DNA from: Streptococcus mitis
Lineage (GTDB): Bacteria > Bacillota > Bacilli > Lactobacillales > Streptococcaceae
DNA: 64,000 bases
Direction of reading: 5' to 3'
NCBI RefSeq assembly: GCF_016658865.1
Contig: NZ_CP067992.1
Coordinates: forward strand, 1,445,001 to 1,509,000
Shown here piece by piece: positions 34,612 through 44,255 of this stretch. A program made the translations under genes and the position numbers. The notes beneath the pieces are model-generated. The model worked only from the letters and a program-made list of their open reading frames with translations. It had not been told where the DNA came from and ran no database searches. Each line of letters opens with the position of its first letter. Position 1 is the first letter of the stretch.

Positions 34612-35222
34612 AGTATTCCTCCCATTTTTCACTATATTTCACCTATATCTTAAACAAATTCGTAAGATTTGTCAGTATCCATGAATGGATGGATTTTCAA
34701 AAGAAAACCAATCAACTAACCCTTAAATATTGGCAGCAATAGAATCATCCATTAAACTCTATATCGAATTTATTAACATAAATTATACCATAATTTTTAA
34801 GAATTTTATATATTTTTATAGTCTAACTATGATAATGAAAAGGAGCTATCCTTTCATATTATTCACTTATATTATGTTTATAAAAAATCTAATAGGCATA
34901 TTTACTTATCATATTTCATATAGCCTGTACTTCATCAAATAAATCTTGAGTTTTTACTACAATTGTAAAAGCACAGTTTTTAATATATAGTTCGATACTG
35001 TATTTTATGAAATTGGTAAAATCCAAAAAATCTTCCTATCTGTAATAAGAAGATTTTTTGTTATCTAAATGAAGTCCATTAATACATTCTAAAAGTGTAT
35101 AATTATCAATGTAAACTTAAGAATTAAGTATTAAATAGTAATTGTCAGCAAACTGTTTAACAATCACACTATCTAATCTCAACACATAAACCATTTTTTC
35201 ATCCATACCTTTTGTCTTAATC
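34612..35222. other. AT-rich intergenic region of 611 bases
   Basis: Very AT-rich with no convincing gene; a 70-codon plus-strand frame at 34730-34942 lacks a ribosome binding site and looks random. The only structure is the 11-bp perfect hairpin at 35025-35059, given separately. Confidence 0.6.
35025..35059. terminator. hairpin downstream of prtA
   Basis: aaaaaatcttc (35025-35035) and gaagatttttt (35049-35059), perfect 11-bp arms with A and T tails, about 165 bases past the prtA stop. Probably the prtA terminator. Confidence 0.65.
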
Positions 35223-38200
35223 TTAATCTTGATCTTTTTTCTTCAATCCAAGAAGCGCTCCTACTATAAACAACATTCCAGCAATGAATGGTGTAAGAAC
35301 TGCTCTAACTGTTCCGGTTTTTGGCAACTTATCAGAATGGTTAGTATCCGACTTACTATCAATGTTAGTATGTTTATTAGCTATATTCTCTTGTTCATTA
35401 AGATAGACTTCTTTCTTAGTTTCAAAGTGTTTATTAAGAACTGTAGCTGTAATATCCTTAGTTGAATCAGATTTTTGTGAATGATTTGCTCTTTGTAAGT
35501 CCTCTTTTCTATGACTTTGATTTAATTGACTAGGATTTGCCTGTGTGTTGTCTTTCTTTTTGGATACATCAAAAGTAGGTTTATTTTCCTCCTCCTTTTT
35601 CTCCTCTATTTTCTTGAATACAGGTTTTATAAGGGTATCTTTTGATAGATTAAGAACATAGCCAGTGTCTTTTTTTCCTTCGAAACCAGAAATTTCCCAA
35701 CCATCAAATTGATAGCCTTTTTCTAATTCCCCCTTATAGACAGGTAAAATGAAATCTTCTTCCGACACTATCGTTGAACTCATTTCTTTTCCATTTTGAA
35801 TGGTCACAGTTACCATCTGAGGTTTTAATTCACTTACTTCTCCCGTATCTTTGTTTAAAATGAATTCTTTTACGGTTGTATTTCTTGCAAAATCTTTTAC
35901 AACGATCTTAATGTTTAGTGTCTTATCTGCTATTTGTTTAATATCAGCAAATGTTTTGTATTCTTTTCCATTTACATAAATATGTTGTTCTTGAATCTCA
36001 CCATCGAATCCATTATTTCTTTTATCATTGATATTAAAGACTACAGATTTTCCATTAGCATATTCGATACTAGTATTTCCCTTAGGATCAATGCTTACTT
36101 CAGGTTTTACATTATCATATAAAAATTGATAGTGTACTCCAACCGCTTTCGCATTCAAATCACTATAGCCAGTTTGAAGATAAACGTTTCCATCCATATC
36201 AGTTACCTTATCTGGGAATCCGTTTGCTTTATAGTCTTTCATCCCCCAGTCCATGATGTCACCATCTTTAACATTAAGCTTAATGTTAAAATCTCTAGTG
36301 TTATCAATGTGTAAATCTCCATAGATTAAATAATTATCTACAACCGATTCATTAACTCTCAACTCCCAGTTAAAACCACCCTTATCAGAAATCTTACCTC
36401 TTAAATAAAATTCTGGATTTCGTACATAAATTTTATTAGATTTAGATGGATTAAAGTAGTTCTTGTCCATTGAAAGATTTACTGGTTTTGCATCAATAAA
36501 TAACGTAGAGCCATCTTCTTTTATAGCTTCTACATTGGACCTATCCTCTCCTGTGTACTCTTTACCATCCTTACCAAATAATACAAGTTTAGAAGAATCT
36601 GTCACAAGATTTCCATCTTTATCGATTGCTTCCCCTTTATCATTCATTTTAAAGGTAAACACTTGATACCTTACAATGTTAAAGCCGTCCAAAGCCGACA
36701 TTAATACGGATTGAGTACTTCTTCCATCTTCAACATTTCTACTATCAGCATAAATTATTTTTTCTGATAAGACTCTTAGATTAGGATTGGCCTTTTGTAT
36801 TTTTGCTATATCTTCCTGGCTATAAACTCCATTTCCTTCTAACATATCCGTTTTTCCAGGATTATAGGTAGTCACTTTTAGTGCATAGCCTTTTCTTAAA
36901 ATGATGTTATCCTTTAATAGATATTGTTGTTTTTCTGAATCAGAATAGATTTTACCAGATTCCATGTCCGTTAAATTGTTTGGTTTGTTTTTTGAAAGAT
37001 CTCCTTCTCCTAATTCTATTATATTCCCATAACTTGATGCATAGGGATATTCTGTTTTAGTTTCCTTATTTTTTTCAGGCATTCTAATCTTCGTTTCAGC
37101 TTTTATCTGATCATCATCTTTAACAAAGAATCTCATATCTCCTGCAAAAGCTAATCCATCCACAATATCATTAATATTAGCGTATAAATCAAATGTCATC
37201 GTTTTTGAATATGAATCATACTTGGTCGTTTTGATTTCTATAGATTTATAGTTATTGCCATAATATACCTTGGCATTTTTAGAAACATTACTTATCTTTC
37301 CAAGAATTTCAAAGTGTCCATCTTTAGACGGGCTTAGAACACCATAAATTTTTGATTTGATTTCGTCAAGTTTTTCAGTTTCATATTGTAAGGCACTACC
37401 ATCGTCATAAGCAATGATATTTCCCTTATCATCGTATTTATAATCGTATTCCTCTATTCTCTTACCAGTTTCACTTGTAAAATCATCAACTTCTCTAAAT
37501 TTCTTTTTAATCAGTTTCTTTAAATCTTTGCTTTCAAAGTCTCTAATTGTTGAAATAGTTTTATGAATAGTAAAGCTAGATTTTTCTTCGGTAGCCTCTT
37601 CACTTTCTTGATGATGTTCTACTTCAGTTGTATCTTTTTTAAGACTATCCTCTTTTCTATTTTCTAAATTTTTAAATTTAGATTCGGAAATCTCTCCAAG
37701 CTTTTGATATTTAGAAGAATCCTGATCAGGATCTACTAGATAATAGGAAATCATCCCTTTTTCATCAGCATGATCAGCAAATTTAATTCTATGAATCTTT
37801 GTGAAATTGCTAGAGCCATCTAGTGCAATGACTTCAATGATTTTTCCTCTTAAATCTCCTGCACCTTTAATTTCATAAATGGTATTTCCGTCTTTGTCAA
37901 GTTTCCTATTTCTTCCTTGACCCTCACCTGCATAAGTTACTTCAAGATTTTTCTCAACATCTCCATCTTCATTAACAATAGCGGCTCCTGCATACCAAAC
38001 TTCGTTGGCAATTTCGTCAAATTTTTCAGGATGTTCTTTCTGATCTCTCGCAAATAAAGTTTCATTCTTGTATTGCTCTTTGACCTTGTGATAAGTATCC
38101 TTTGTGATCAGCTTAATTTTTTCAGGATTTGAAAAATCAATCGAAACAATCTTAGGGGCTGTGTTATCAATTTTTACAGGAATATAGGAAACCTGCCATG

Positions 38201-41200
38201 GGTAATCTTTAGTTAACCTATATTTAAATTTATAGAAATATTGGCCTTCCGCAATCGGTTCAAATTGTCCTCTTATCTTAGTAGCAGGATCTTTGGTATC
38301 CTTGCTTTCTGGTGCATTTTCTTCTTTACCTCTAGGGTTATAGATGAGTCCATCCCACTTCAAGTCACCCCAAACTTTTAGTTTAGAAGATTTGATTCCC
38401 TTTGCATCATTTCTTTTTGAGTTTAAAATTCCTTTAATAAAGTGTTCTCTCGAAATGACTTTTAAGTCGATTTGATTTTCTCCCTCTTTATTTGTATTTA
38501 CTATTGAAATCAATCCTTCTTCTGCACTTCTTAATACAAGTGGAGAAGGTGTTAATCCTCTCTCAAGCTGCGCATCTTGAGGATTTCCATTTGAATCTAA
38601 AGGATAAATTTTAGCAATCTTAGAACCACTTGATGATGGTGCGTAGATTCCTTCGTTATTGAAAGCAAATAATTCTGGATTTTGATCTAGGGATGTTGTA
38701 TTTTTATCTTTTCTATTTTGTATAACTCCTGCTGGATTAAATTTATCTATACCATGTTCTCCACCAATCCCCTTATTTAAGGTTCCTGGAATTTTTGGTT
38801 TACCATCATCATCATAACCTTCCATTGTTTTTGATTTTGAACCTTCTTCCCAGGCCCATTTATCAAGGATTGGTTCGTGGTTCCAATTCCCAGCAAATCC
38901 CATTAGAGGCATCGATAAAGAAGGTTGGAAATTTGTTTTCTTCCCATTGGAGTTTAGAGCTTCCATTTCTTCCACTGACTCAAAATGAATAAATGATTCT
39001 ACAAATTTATTTTTGTTTTTAGCCTCTCCAACATTTATAACCGCATTTAAATCAAAGCTAGAATTTGGGCCTATAGTGAAAGTGTCATGCTCAAATGTAA
39101 TATTTGCTCCTTTGATCTTTTCTGGGTGGATTTCTGGAACAATTTGCTTCCCATCTGGAGATTTTTCATCTTTGTATGTTTCATCCAGTTTGAGTCTGTC
39201 AGTTAGAGCATCTGTAGTTATAGCAGATGCTGAAACTTTAAAGGTCAAAGGTCTGTTTGATGTATTGTGAAGCTTAATTGTAAAATATTTTTTATCTCCT
39301 TTTATTTCTTTAAGAGAAATAGAACCATAAGAGTTTACCAAACCTTTAGAATCCGTGTTTTTGAAAGTTGCTACGACTTCATTTCTCAAAGCATTGGCAA
39401 CATTAATTAGCCCTGCCCCCTGTTGTCTAGGTGATGCAAAGTATTGACTTTTTTCTTTCCAAGAAGTCGCATCCATCATAGGACGTGCAGTATTTTGTAG
39501 GGCTATTTTTGTAAGACTTGTAAGATCTATTTTGTCATCTCCCTTAAGATTTTTCAATACAGGTCTTTCAAGCATTTCCTTTAACTTTGGTCTAATCAAA
39601 ACAGTAGAAGCTGCCACGATTGGAGTTGCCATACTAGTTCCTGACATATAGCCATAAGTTGATTTCCCATTAATGACATTGAGAGTGGATTTAATATTTT
39701 TACCGGGTGCTGAGACATCCGGTTTTAAAAGTAAATCTGTTCTCGGTCCCCAAGATGTGGACCCTGCTGGAACTATGATATCTTCTTTATAAAGTTCTTT
39801 GTCGGTGTCAGGTGCAAACTTAAAGTCAATTTCTTTTTCATCACCTACATTCGGTTTATTAGAATTATAGCTTGCCATATCAATTGGATAGTATTGCTCC
39901 AATTTATCTTTAAAATCTTCTTTATTATTTCTTTTGACTTTAGTTTTTTTATCAGGGTTAATCATGTTCCATAGCTTTACACCATCATCTCCTGAAATTG
40001 AGAAAACTTGACTAGTAGTTCCTTCATCCTCCTCATATCCCATAGCTGGGAGCTCTGTCCAATTATCTCTATTGTAGTAATTTACAGTATTTACAACCAT
40101 AATGGCGCGTGCGCCCTTATCCGTTGCTCGTTTAAAAGCATTTTTTAAATCCTTTGTATAAATTCTATCCATTACTGCAATTTTGCCCTTAAGATCCAAA
40201 CCTATCAAATCTTGGTCTTGACCTTTACCTATATATACAAATTTCAATTTACTAGGAGCTTTTGAACCATCTTCGTTTGTTATGATTTTATTCTTATCGA
40301 AAAAGGCCCCTATATTTCTGTATTTAAAACTTTCTCCTCCAATCTTAACTTTGTCAAACTCAACTGTCTGATTTTTAGCAGAAGCAACTGCTATCGCATC
40401 TTCATGTGCTGCAGTTCTTGTCACATTCCCTGTATCTGTCATTTTCAGATTATTATTTGCCACTAAATCCCATGAAGAACTTGAAGCAGAAGTCGCATAG
40501 TTACCTGTAGCTACCACCATTGGAATGCCTGCTTTTCTTAACGCTCTAATAGCTTGCCAATATTTCTCACCTACAAGACCTGTTCCTGTAAAGCCAGACG
40601 ATACTGAAACAACATCGACATTGTGTTTGATCGAGTCTTCAATAGCATGAAACATTGTTTCATCTCCTGCGAATCCAGATCCAGCGTCTGAGTACATTTT
40701 ATAAGAGAAAATTTGTGCATTAGGCGCAATTCCATCTATTCCGTTAAAGTTTTTGATATCTTTTTCAGTATCATTTCCCGCAAGAATCCCAGCAATATGC
40801 ATCCCATGTGGATCAAAATAATCGCTTCCATCATCAGCTTTTTCTACAGTGATTTTACCACCATTATAATAATTGAAAGCATGAGGAATTTTATCACTCA
40901 ACCAGAAATTTTTATCAGTACCTTTTAAGTCTTCTTTTTTAAATCTCATTGAGCCTTTGGCATCATCATCGATTCTCATAGCTTTATGTCTATAATCAGT
41001 CCCAGTATCGATGTTTGAAATGACCATACCTCTACCATCAAAATTTTTACCAAATGGTGCATTGATAGATTTTAGGTAATCGATTGCCTCTTCAACTCCA
41101 ATTTCCTTTCTAGCATGATTCATCATAGGTTGGACTTTTTGTGACCTTTCAACCGATGAAATACCTTCTATTAGTTTAATTTTATCCAGAGTATCTTTGG

Positions 41201-41717
41201 TTGTTTCAATAGCGCTACCGTTAAAAATTCTATCATAAGTATATAAAACTTTTGTATTCTTAAGATTGGATAGTTCCTTGACTGCTTTTTCTCCAGATTC
41301 TTTATCTTTAAATTCAGCAATATAGACAAGTCTATCTTCTTTTTTGGGACTTTCCGTATCTTTACTTGCAGCCGAGTCTGCATTATCTCCTTTGTATTGA
41401 TTGGAATCTTCTTTTTTGATTGTTACTTTTTCATTGTTAGTTTTATTATCTATCACAGAATCCTTACTAACAACTTCTTTTTCTTCAATAACTGTTGTTT
41501 TCTTCTCTTCAATATCCTTTGAAGTTTCTATAGCATTATGAATATCTTCATGTTTTTCTTTGTTTTCGTTTTGTTTACCTACTACTACTTTTTCTTTATC
41601 AGAGATATTTAAAGCATCTTCAGAGCTAGATGTGTCTGCTAAAACTACCTCATTAGGGACATATGCTGCTAAAATAACTGCAGCTGTGGTTAGTGACAAT
41701 ACTGTACTTTTTTTCAT
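35223..41717 (-). CDS. prtA: cell wall-anchored subtilisin-like serine protease PrtA
   Basis: A 2164-residue secreted protease. It has a signal peptide (about 1-28, ending near VVLADTS), an acidic/lysine linker, an inhibitor-like propeptide (about 128-195), and a subtilase domain with catalytic Asp237 (ISNIDTGTDY), His304 (DPHGMHIAG) and Ser695 (SGTSMATP), interrupted by a protease-associated insert (about 440-640). Fn3-like/C5a-peptidase-type domains follow, then a long beta-rich stalk, a proline/lysine wall-spanning region and the sortase signal LPKTG with a helix and KKKDQD tail. All three catalytic residues and the anchor are intact. It is known in pneumococci as a manganese-regulated (PsaR) virulence protein. 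Confidence 0.96.
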   Translation of the reverse strand: MKKSTVLSLTTAAVILAAYVPNEVVLADTSSSEDALNISDKEKVVVGKQNENKEKHEDIHNAIETSKDIEEKKTTVIEEKEVVSKDSVIDNKTNNEKVTIKKEDSNQYKGDNADSAASKDTESPKKEDRLVYIAEFKDKESGEKAVKELSNLKNTKVLYTYDRIFNGSAIETTKDTLDKIKLIEGISSVERSQKVQPMMNHARKEIGVEEAIDYLKSINAPFGKNFDGRGMVISNIDTGTDYRHKAMRIDDDAKGSMRFKKEDLKGTDKNFWLSDKIPHAFNYYNGGKITVEKADDGSDYFDPHGMHIAGILAGNDTEKDIKNFNGIDGIAPNAQIFSYKMYSDAGSGFAGDETMFHAIEDSIKHNVDVVSVSSGFTGTGLVGEKYWQAIRALRKAGIPMVVATGNYATSASSSSWDLVANNNLKMTDTGNVTRTAAHEDAIAVASAKNQTVEFDKVKIGGESFKYRNIGAFFDKNKIITNEDGSKAPSKLKFVYIGKGQDQDLIGLDLKGKIAVMDRIYTKDLKNAFKRATDKGARAIMVVNTVNYYNRDNWTELPAMGYEEDEGTTSQVFSISGDDGVKLWNMINPDKKTKVKRNNKEDFKDKLEQYYPIDMASYNSNKPNVGDEKEIDFKFAPDTDKELYKEDIIVPAGSTSWGPRTDLLLKPDVSAPGKNIKSTLNVINGKSTYGYMSGTSMATPIVAASTVLIRPKLKEMLERPVLKNLKGDDKIDLTSLTKIALQNTARPMMDATSWKEKSQYFASPRQQGAGLINVANALRNEVVATFKNTDSKGLVNSYGSISLKEIKGDKKYFTIKLHNTSNRPLTFKVSASAITTDALTDRLKLDETYKDEKSPDGKQIVPEIHPEKIKGANITFEHDTFTIGPNSSFDLNAVINVGEAKNKNKFVESFIHFESVEEMEALNSNGKKTNFQPSLSMPLMGFAGNWNHEPILDKWAWEEGSKSKTMEGYDDDGKPKIPGTLNKGIGGEHGIDKFNPAGVIQNRKDKNTTSLDQNPELFAFNNEGIYAPSSSGSKIAKIYPLDSNGNPQDAQLERGLTPSPLVLRSAEEGLISIVNTNKEGENQIDLKVISREHFIKGILNSKRNDAKGIKSSKLKVWGDLKWDGLIYNPRGKEENAPESKDTKDPATKIRGQFEPIAEGQYFYKFKYRLTKDYPWQVSYIPVKIDNTAPKIVSIDFSNPEKIKLITKDTYHKVKEQYKNETLFARDQKEHPEKFDEIANEVWYAGAAIVNEDGDVEKNLEVTYAGEGQGRNRKLDKDGNTIYEIKGAGDLRGKIIEVIALDGSSNFTKIHRIKFADHADEKGMISYYLVDPDQDSSKYQKLGEISESKFKNLENRKEDSLKKDTTEVEHHQESEEATEEKSSFTIHKTISTIRDFESKDLKKLIKKKFREVDDFTSETGKRIEEYDYKYDDKGNIIAYDDGSALQYETEKLDEIKSKIYGVLSPSKDGHFEILGKISNVSKNAKVYYGNNYKSIEIKTTKYDSYSKTMTFDLYANINDIVDGLAFAGDMRFFVKDDDQIKAETKIRMPEKNKETKTEYPYASSYGNIIELGEGDLSKNKPNNLTDMESGKIYSDSEKQQYLLKDNIILRKGYALKVTTYNPGKTDMLEGNGVYSQEDIAKIQKANPNLRVLSEKIIYADSRNVEDGRSTQSVLMSALDGFNIVRYQVFTFKMNDKGEAIDKDGNLVTDSSKLVLFGKDGKEYTGEDRSNVEAIKEDGSTLFIDAKPVNLSMDKNYFNPSKSNKIYVRNPEFYLRGKISDKGGFNWELRVNESVVDNYLIYGDLHIDNTRDFNIKLNVKDGDIMDWGMKDYKANGFPDKVTDMDGNVYLQTGYSDLNAKAVGVHYQFLYDNVKPEVSIDPKGNTSIEYANGKSVVFNINDKRNNGFDGEIQEQHIYVNGKEYKTFADIKQIADKTLNIKIVVKDFARNTTVKEFILNKDTGEVSELKPQMVTVTIQNGKEMSSTIVSEEDFILPVYKGELEKGYQFDGWEISGFEGKKDTGYVLNLSKDTLIKPVFKKIEEKKEEENKPTFDVSKKKDNTQANPSQLNQSHRKEDLQRANHSQKSDSTKDITATVLNKHFETKKEVYLNEQENIANKHTNIDSKSDTNHSDKLPKTGTVRAVLTPFIAGMLFIVGALLGLKKKDQD

Positions 41718-41859
41718 TTTAATTCCTTACATATTTATTTAACTTCCAATAGATAGAAAAACTTTAACTTTGCTAGCCTTTGTTATAAAAAGTTTTACTA
41801 AGTGTTATCTAGGAAATAGAGTAGTACATTTATATATAATTGTTAGCTCTCTGAAAAAT

Positions 41860-41888
41860 AGTATATCAATTTAAAAAATTTAAGTCAA
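41860..41888 (-). promoter_or_regulatory. prtA promoter
   Basis: TTGACT (complement of 41883-41888), 17 bases, TATACT (complement of 41860-41865) with TG extension. It predicts a 5' leader of about 135 bases. Confidence 0.75.
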
Positions 41889-41911
41889 GAAAAATTAATA
41901 TGGGTTAATTA

Positions 41912-41933
41912 TTTTTTTAACACATGTTAAAAA
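41912..41933. promoter_or_regulatory. inverted repeat upstream of the prtA promoter
   Basis: tttttaaca, ca, tgttaaaaa: 9-bp perfect arms with a 2-bp centre, 25-45 bases upstream of the -35. It is a good candidate operator for a dimeric regulator. I could not confirm that it matches the PsaR site. Confidence 0.5.
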
Positions 41934-42080
41934 TAAGATTGAGTCAAAAAGTTTCGTACTTAACTGGGGTACATTATAAGCATATTCACACCATTAAAAA
42001 TAGTAACAATCAAGTTGAACCTCTACCAGAATCACAGAGACAGACATAATTGATGAAATATCAATGCTATTAAATAATAG

Positions 42081-42115
42081 AAATAACCGCTAAGAAAAAG
42101 GCTTAACGGTTATTT
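42081..42115. terminator. hairpin terminator between the prtA promoter and the tRNA-like remnant
   Basis: aaataaccgctaag (42081-42094), loop, cttaacggttattt (42102-42115), one mismatch, A/T tails on both sides. It would end transcripts coming from the tRNA-like promoter or the upstream membrane gene. Confidence 0.7.
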
Positions 42116-42159
42116 TCTATATATAAATCTTTCAGATATTCGATCATTTATTCACCTAG

Positions 42160-42207
42160 GAGCCAGACTTTACGAGTAGCTTGCTCTAGCAACTGAGCTA
42201 AATCGGC
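42160..42207 (-). pseudogene. 5' portion of a tRNA gene, probably tRNA-Thr(CGT)
   Basis: On the minus strand: gccgatttagctcagttgct then agagcaagctactcgtaaag. The acceptor 5' strand, D arm (agctcag...gagc) and an anticodon loop ctcgtaa (CGT) are recognisable. The anticodon 3' arm does not pair, and no T arm or 3' acceptor strand follows. A tRNA-style promoter (ttgact, tatact/tataat) lies just upstream, so this is a genuine gene start that has lost its 3' half. Confidence 0.55.
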
Positions 42208-42317
42208 GATTGCGATTATAGTATAGAACTCTGAGTATAGAAGTCAAGAAATTTTCATCTCCCTTGAATTGTCAAATTAAGTGCACCTTTCTTAGATATT
42301 TACAAATGATTTCATTT

Positions 42318-43040
42318 CTAAACTAATCCATCGCTATCAGGATGCTTTCTTATGTAAATAGCTGCATAAAACGCATCTACCATAACAGCTGGTAGCGTCA
42401 AGGTCAACAAAATTCCCAATAAAACACCAAAAACAATCTGAATATAACCTGTTAGAAGGGCGGGAATGATTGTTGCCCCCGCAAAAGCTATAGCAACATT
42501 ATTCCACCATGTTTTCTTTCTATCTCCCTCTTTTACTTGATTAAAAGCCCAGACTTTCCCCTGATTCTTTGGGAGATAGTACCAAGCATAGAGGCAACAA
42601 GCAAAGATAAAAAGGAGCATCATCAATATTACATAAAATGGAGTGAGAGGGGATTGATATATCTCCTTGGCTCCTATAGGACTGCCGTCTGAAATAACCA
42701 TTAATAAACCAATAAAATCTAAATCTATCACTAAGCTTAACACTGTGAGGGCTATCAAATAATATGTTAAAGCCTTCCAGGCGTTTACCAAATAAGGAAT
42801 AAAAGAAATGATAATACCAAGTATATTCACAACACCGCAAAACAAAGAAAGTCCTTTAAAGATGCCTAGATTGTCTTCATAAGTTCCACCCACATACAGA
42901 AAACCAGTTAATGCTAAAGCAATCCATGGATATAACTTAATATAAACTAAACTAACACCATCTGTAATCAAAGGCCCGTGGTATCTTTCTCTTTCTATAT
43001 CAGTAATCTTTGCTTTATTTTTTCTATTTTTCTTTACCAT
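42318..43040 (-). CDS. polytopic membrane protein of unknown function
   Basis: 240 residues with about six membrane segments (IALALTGFLYVG, GLSLFCGVVNILGIIISFIPY, TYYLIALTVLSLVIDL, FYVILMMLLFIFACCLYAWYY, AIAFAGATIIPALLTGYIQIV, GVLLGILLTLTLPAVMV). I start at MVKKNRKNKAKI because taggagtggag stands 10 bases before that ATG. It is the distal gene of the accessory island. By location it could be a bystander or an immunity protein; nothing in it identifies a family to me. Confidence 0.65.
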   Translation of the reverse strand: MVKKNRKNKAKITDIERERYHGPLITDGVSLVYIKLYPWIALALTGFLYVGGTYEDNLGIFKGLSLFCGVVNILGIIISFIPYLVNAWKALTYYLIALTVLSLVIDLDFIGLLMVISDGSPIGAKEIYQSPLTPFYVILMMLLFIFACCLYAWYYLPKNQGKVWAFNQVKEGDRKKTWWNNVAIAFAGATIIPALLTGYIQIVFGVLLGILLTLTLPAVMVDAFYAAIYIRKHPDSDGLV

Positions 43041-43250
43041 CAACTCCACTCCTATCGTTTGCAAGCCTTAACCAATTGCATCTATATTTTATGAAGGCAT
43101 CCTTAGCTACATCTGTTTCAGAGAAAGGATAACTCTTAAAATAAACTGGGATATCTATAAAACATTTCCAGCATATCCTCTATAAGCTCCTAACATGAAG
43201 GATATACTTTTTGACAAATCCGTTCATATGATACATTTCCCAACCCACTC
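43024..43250 (-). pseudogene. degenerate gene remnant upstream of the 240-residue membrane protein
   Basis: A minus-strand frame reads FIDIPVYFKSYPFSETD and then VAKDAFIKYRCNWLRLANDR, before ending inside the next gene. It looks like protein sequence, but stop codons and a frameshift interrupt it upstream (MLGAYRGYAGN in another frame). I take it as the tail of a decayed gene. Confidence 0.35.
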
Positions 43251-43283
43251 AATACATGCAGTGACTAAATTTTAATTCCACAT

Positions 43284-43565
43284 TTACCATCCAAAAATTT
43301 CTTCAATAGACTGAATACCTGAAAAAGTCTCTTTTAACACACCTACTTTTATATCTGTATAGACTTTCCCATCAGAGATTGTGGTGAAAAAGAAGGGAGG
43401 GGTCAACTCACAATGCCCCTGATAATGGATATAACCAGCTAAGAAATCAATTCCTTCTTTCACTGACTCATCATCTGGTTCTAAAATTCTAGTTGAAACA
43501 GTATTTAAAACTTGAAACAGACTGTGATACAAAAAGTCTTCTGGCAAAGCATCTTCAATATACAC
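43284..43565 (-). CDS. small acidic protein of unknown function
   Basis: 93 residues from a GTG start: YIEDALPEDFLYHSLFQVLN, with ILEPDDESVKEGIDFLAGYI and a C-terminal GIQSIEEIFGW. No signal or membrane helix. It starts five bases after the lipoprotein gene and is likely coupled to it. An immunity or regulatory role would fit the island but is not shown. Confidence 0.5.
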   Translation of the reverse strand: MYIEDALPEDFLYHSLFQVLNTVSTRILEPDDESVKEGIDFLAGYIHYQGHCELTPPFFFTTISDGKVYTDIKVGVLKETFSGIQSIEEIFGW

Positions 43566-43570
43566 TTCTT

Positions 43571-44101
43571 CTACTTCATCTGAATATCTGATATACTTAG
43601 GTTCATTTTTCTTTCATCTACAATCTTTGTAACAATCGATTTCTGTTCAGTTGTTAAAGGAAGTAAGAAAATTGTTGCAGATTGTGTAGGCAGCTCCCCG
43701 CTTTCAGAAATCTTGTATTCAACTAATTCATTTTGGTAGATTTGCTGTCCCGCATAACTCCAACTAATTTTAAATTTAGCATCATGATTAATGTCAGTAT
43801 CTGTCTTGTTTAATATCATAAATACTGCATACTCCTGCTCATTGAATGTATATGTACTACCAGAATAGTATAGAGTAACTTCTCCCTGATTACCTACCTC
43901 AGGATGTTCCTTAGTCAATTTTTTTCCAAGTTCAATTAATTCCGATGTTCTACCTTCATATTGCGGTGCTACTACAAATTTCAATTCTTTCTCTTTATTT
44001 ACAACTGTATCGCGTGTACTTTTCTCTGTTCCCCCTGCTTCCTTTCCATTAGAGCAAGCTCCAAGAATCAATAACAAAACGATGACAAATAACTTCTTCA
44101 T
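43571..44101 (-). CDS. lipoprotein, island paralogue 1
   Basis: 176 residues with a lipoprotein signal (MKKLFVIVLLLILGACSNG; lipobox LGAC). The first 75 residues are nearly identical to those of the lipoprotein at 44813-45334 (KEAGGTEKSTR, VVNKEKELKFVVAPQYEG). The C-terminal halves diverge but keep the same pattern (FKISWSYAGQQIYQNE versus FSLSWSYDGKTIFENQ). Shine-Dalgarno aaaggag. Function unknown; it is probably exported and membrane-tethered. Confidence 0.8.
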   Translation of the reverse strand: MKKLFVIVLLLILGACSNGKEAGGTEKSTRDTVVNKEKELKFVVAPQYEGRTSELIELGKKLTKEHPEVGNQGEVTLYYSGSTYTFNEQEYAVFMILNKTDTDINHDAKFKISWSYAGQQIYQNELVEYKISESGELPTQSATIFLLPLTTEQKSIVTKIVDERKMNLSISDIQMK

Positions 44102-44134
44102 CTTTTCTCCTTTTAATAAAAATGATACAAACCT

Positions 44135-44248
44135 TTATCTCTTTTTAGACTTCTTAACATGTTCCTTATACATTTTTGACTTCTTTCCATACCATTCTTC
44201 AATGGTATAGCCATATTCCTCTACTTCAACAATACTAACGTCTGACAT
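44135..44248 (-). pseudogene. C-terminal fragment of the 265-residue membrane protein gene
   Basis: A 37-codon ORF whose last 30 codons (EEYGYTIEEWYGKKSKMYKE, then HVKKSKKR) are the same as the C-terminus of the protein at 45368-46165. The bases between it and the following lipoprotein also match those behind the full gene. It is the remnant left by a segmental duplication of the membrane protein-lipoprotein module. Confidence 0.75.
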
Positions 44249-44255
44249 CTATACC

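Noticed and set aside
34730..34942. Hydrophobic 70-codon plus-strand ORF in the gap upstream of the DUF6287-type gene
   Set aside because: AT-rich sequence gives random Ile/Tyr/Phe runs; no Shine-Dalgarno and no recognisable pattern.
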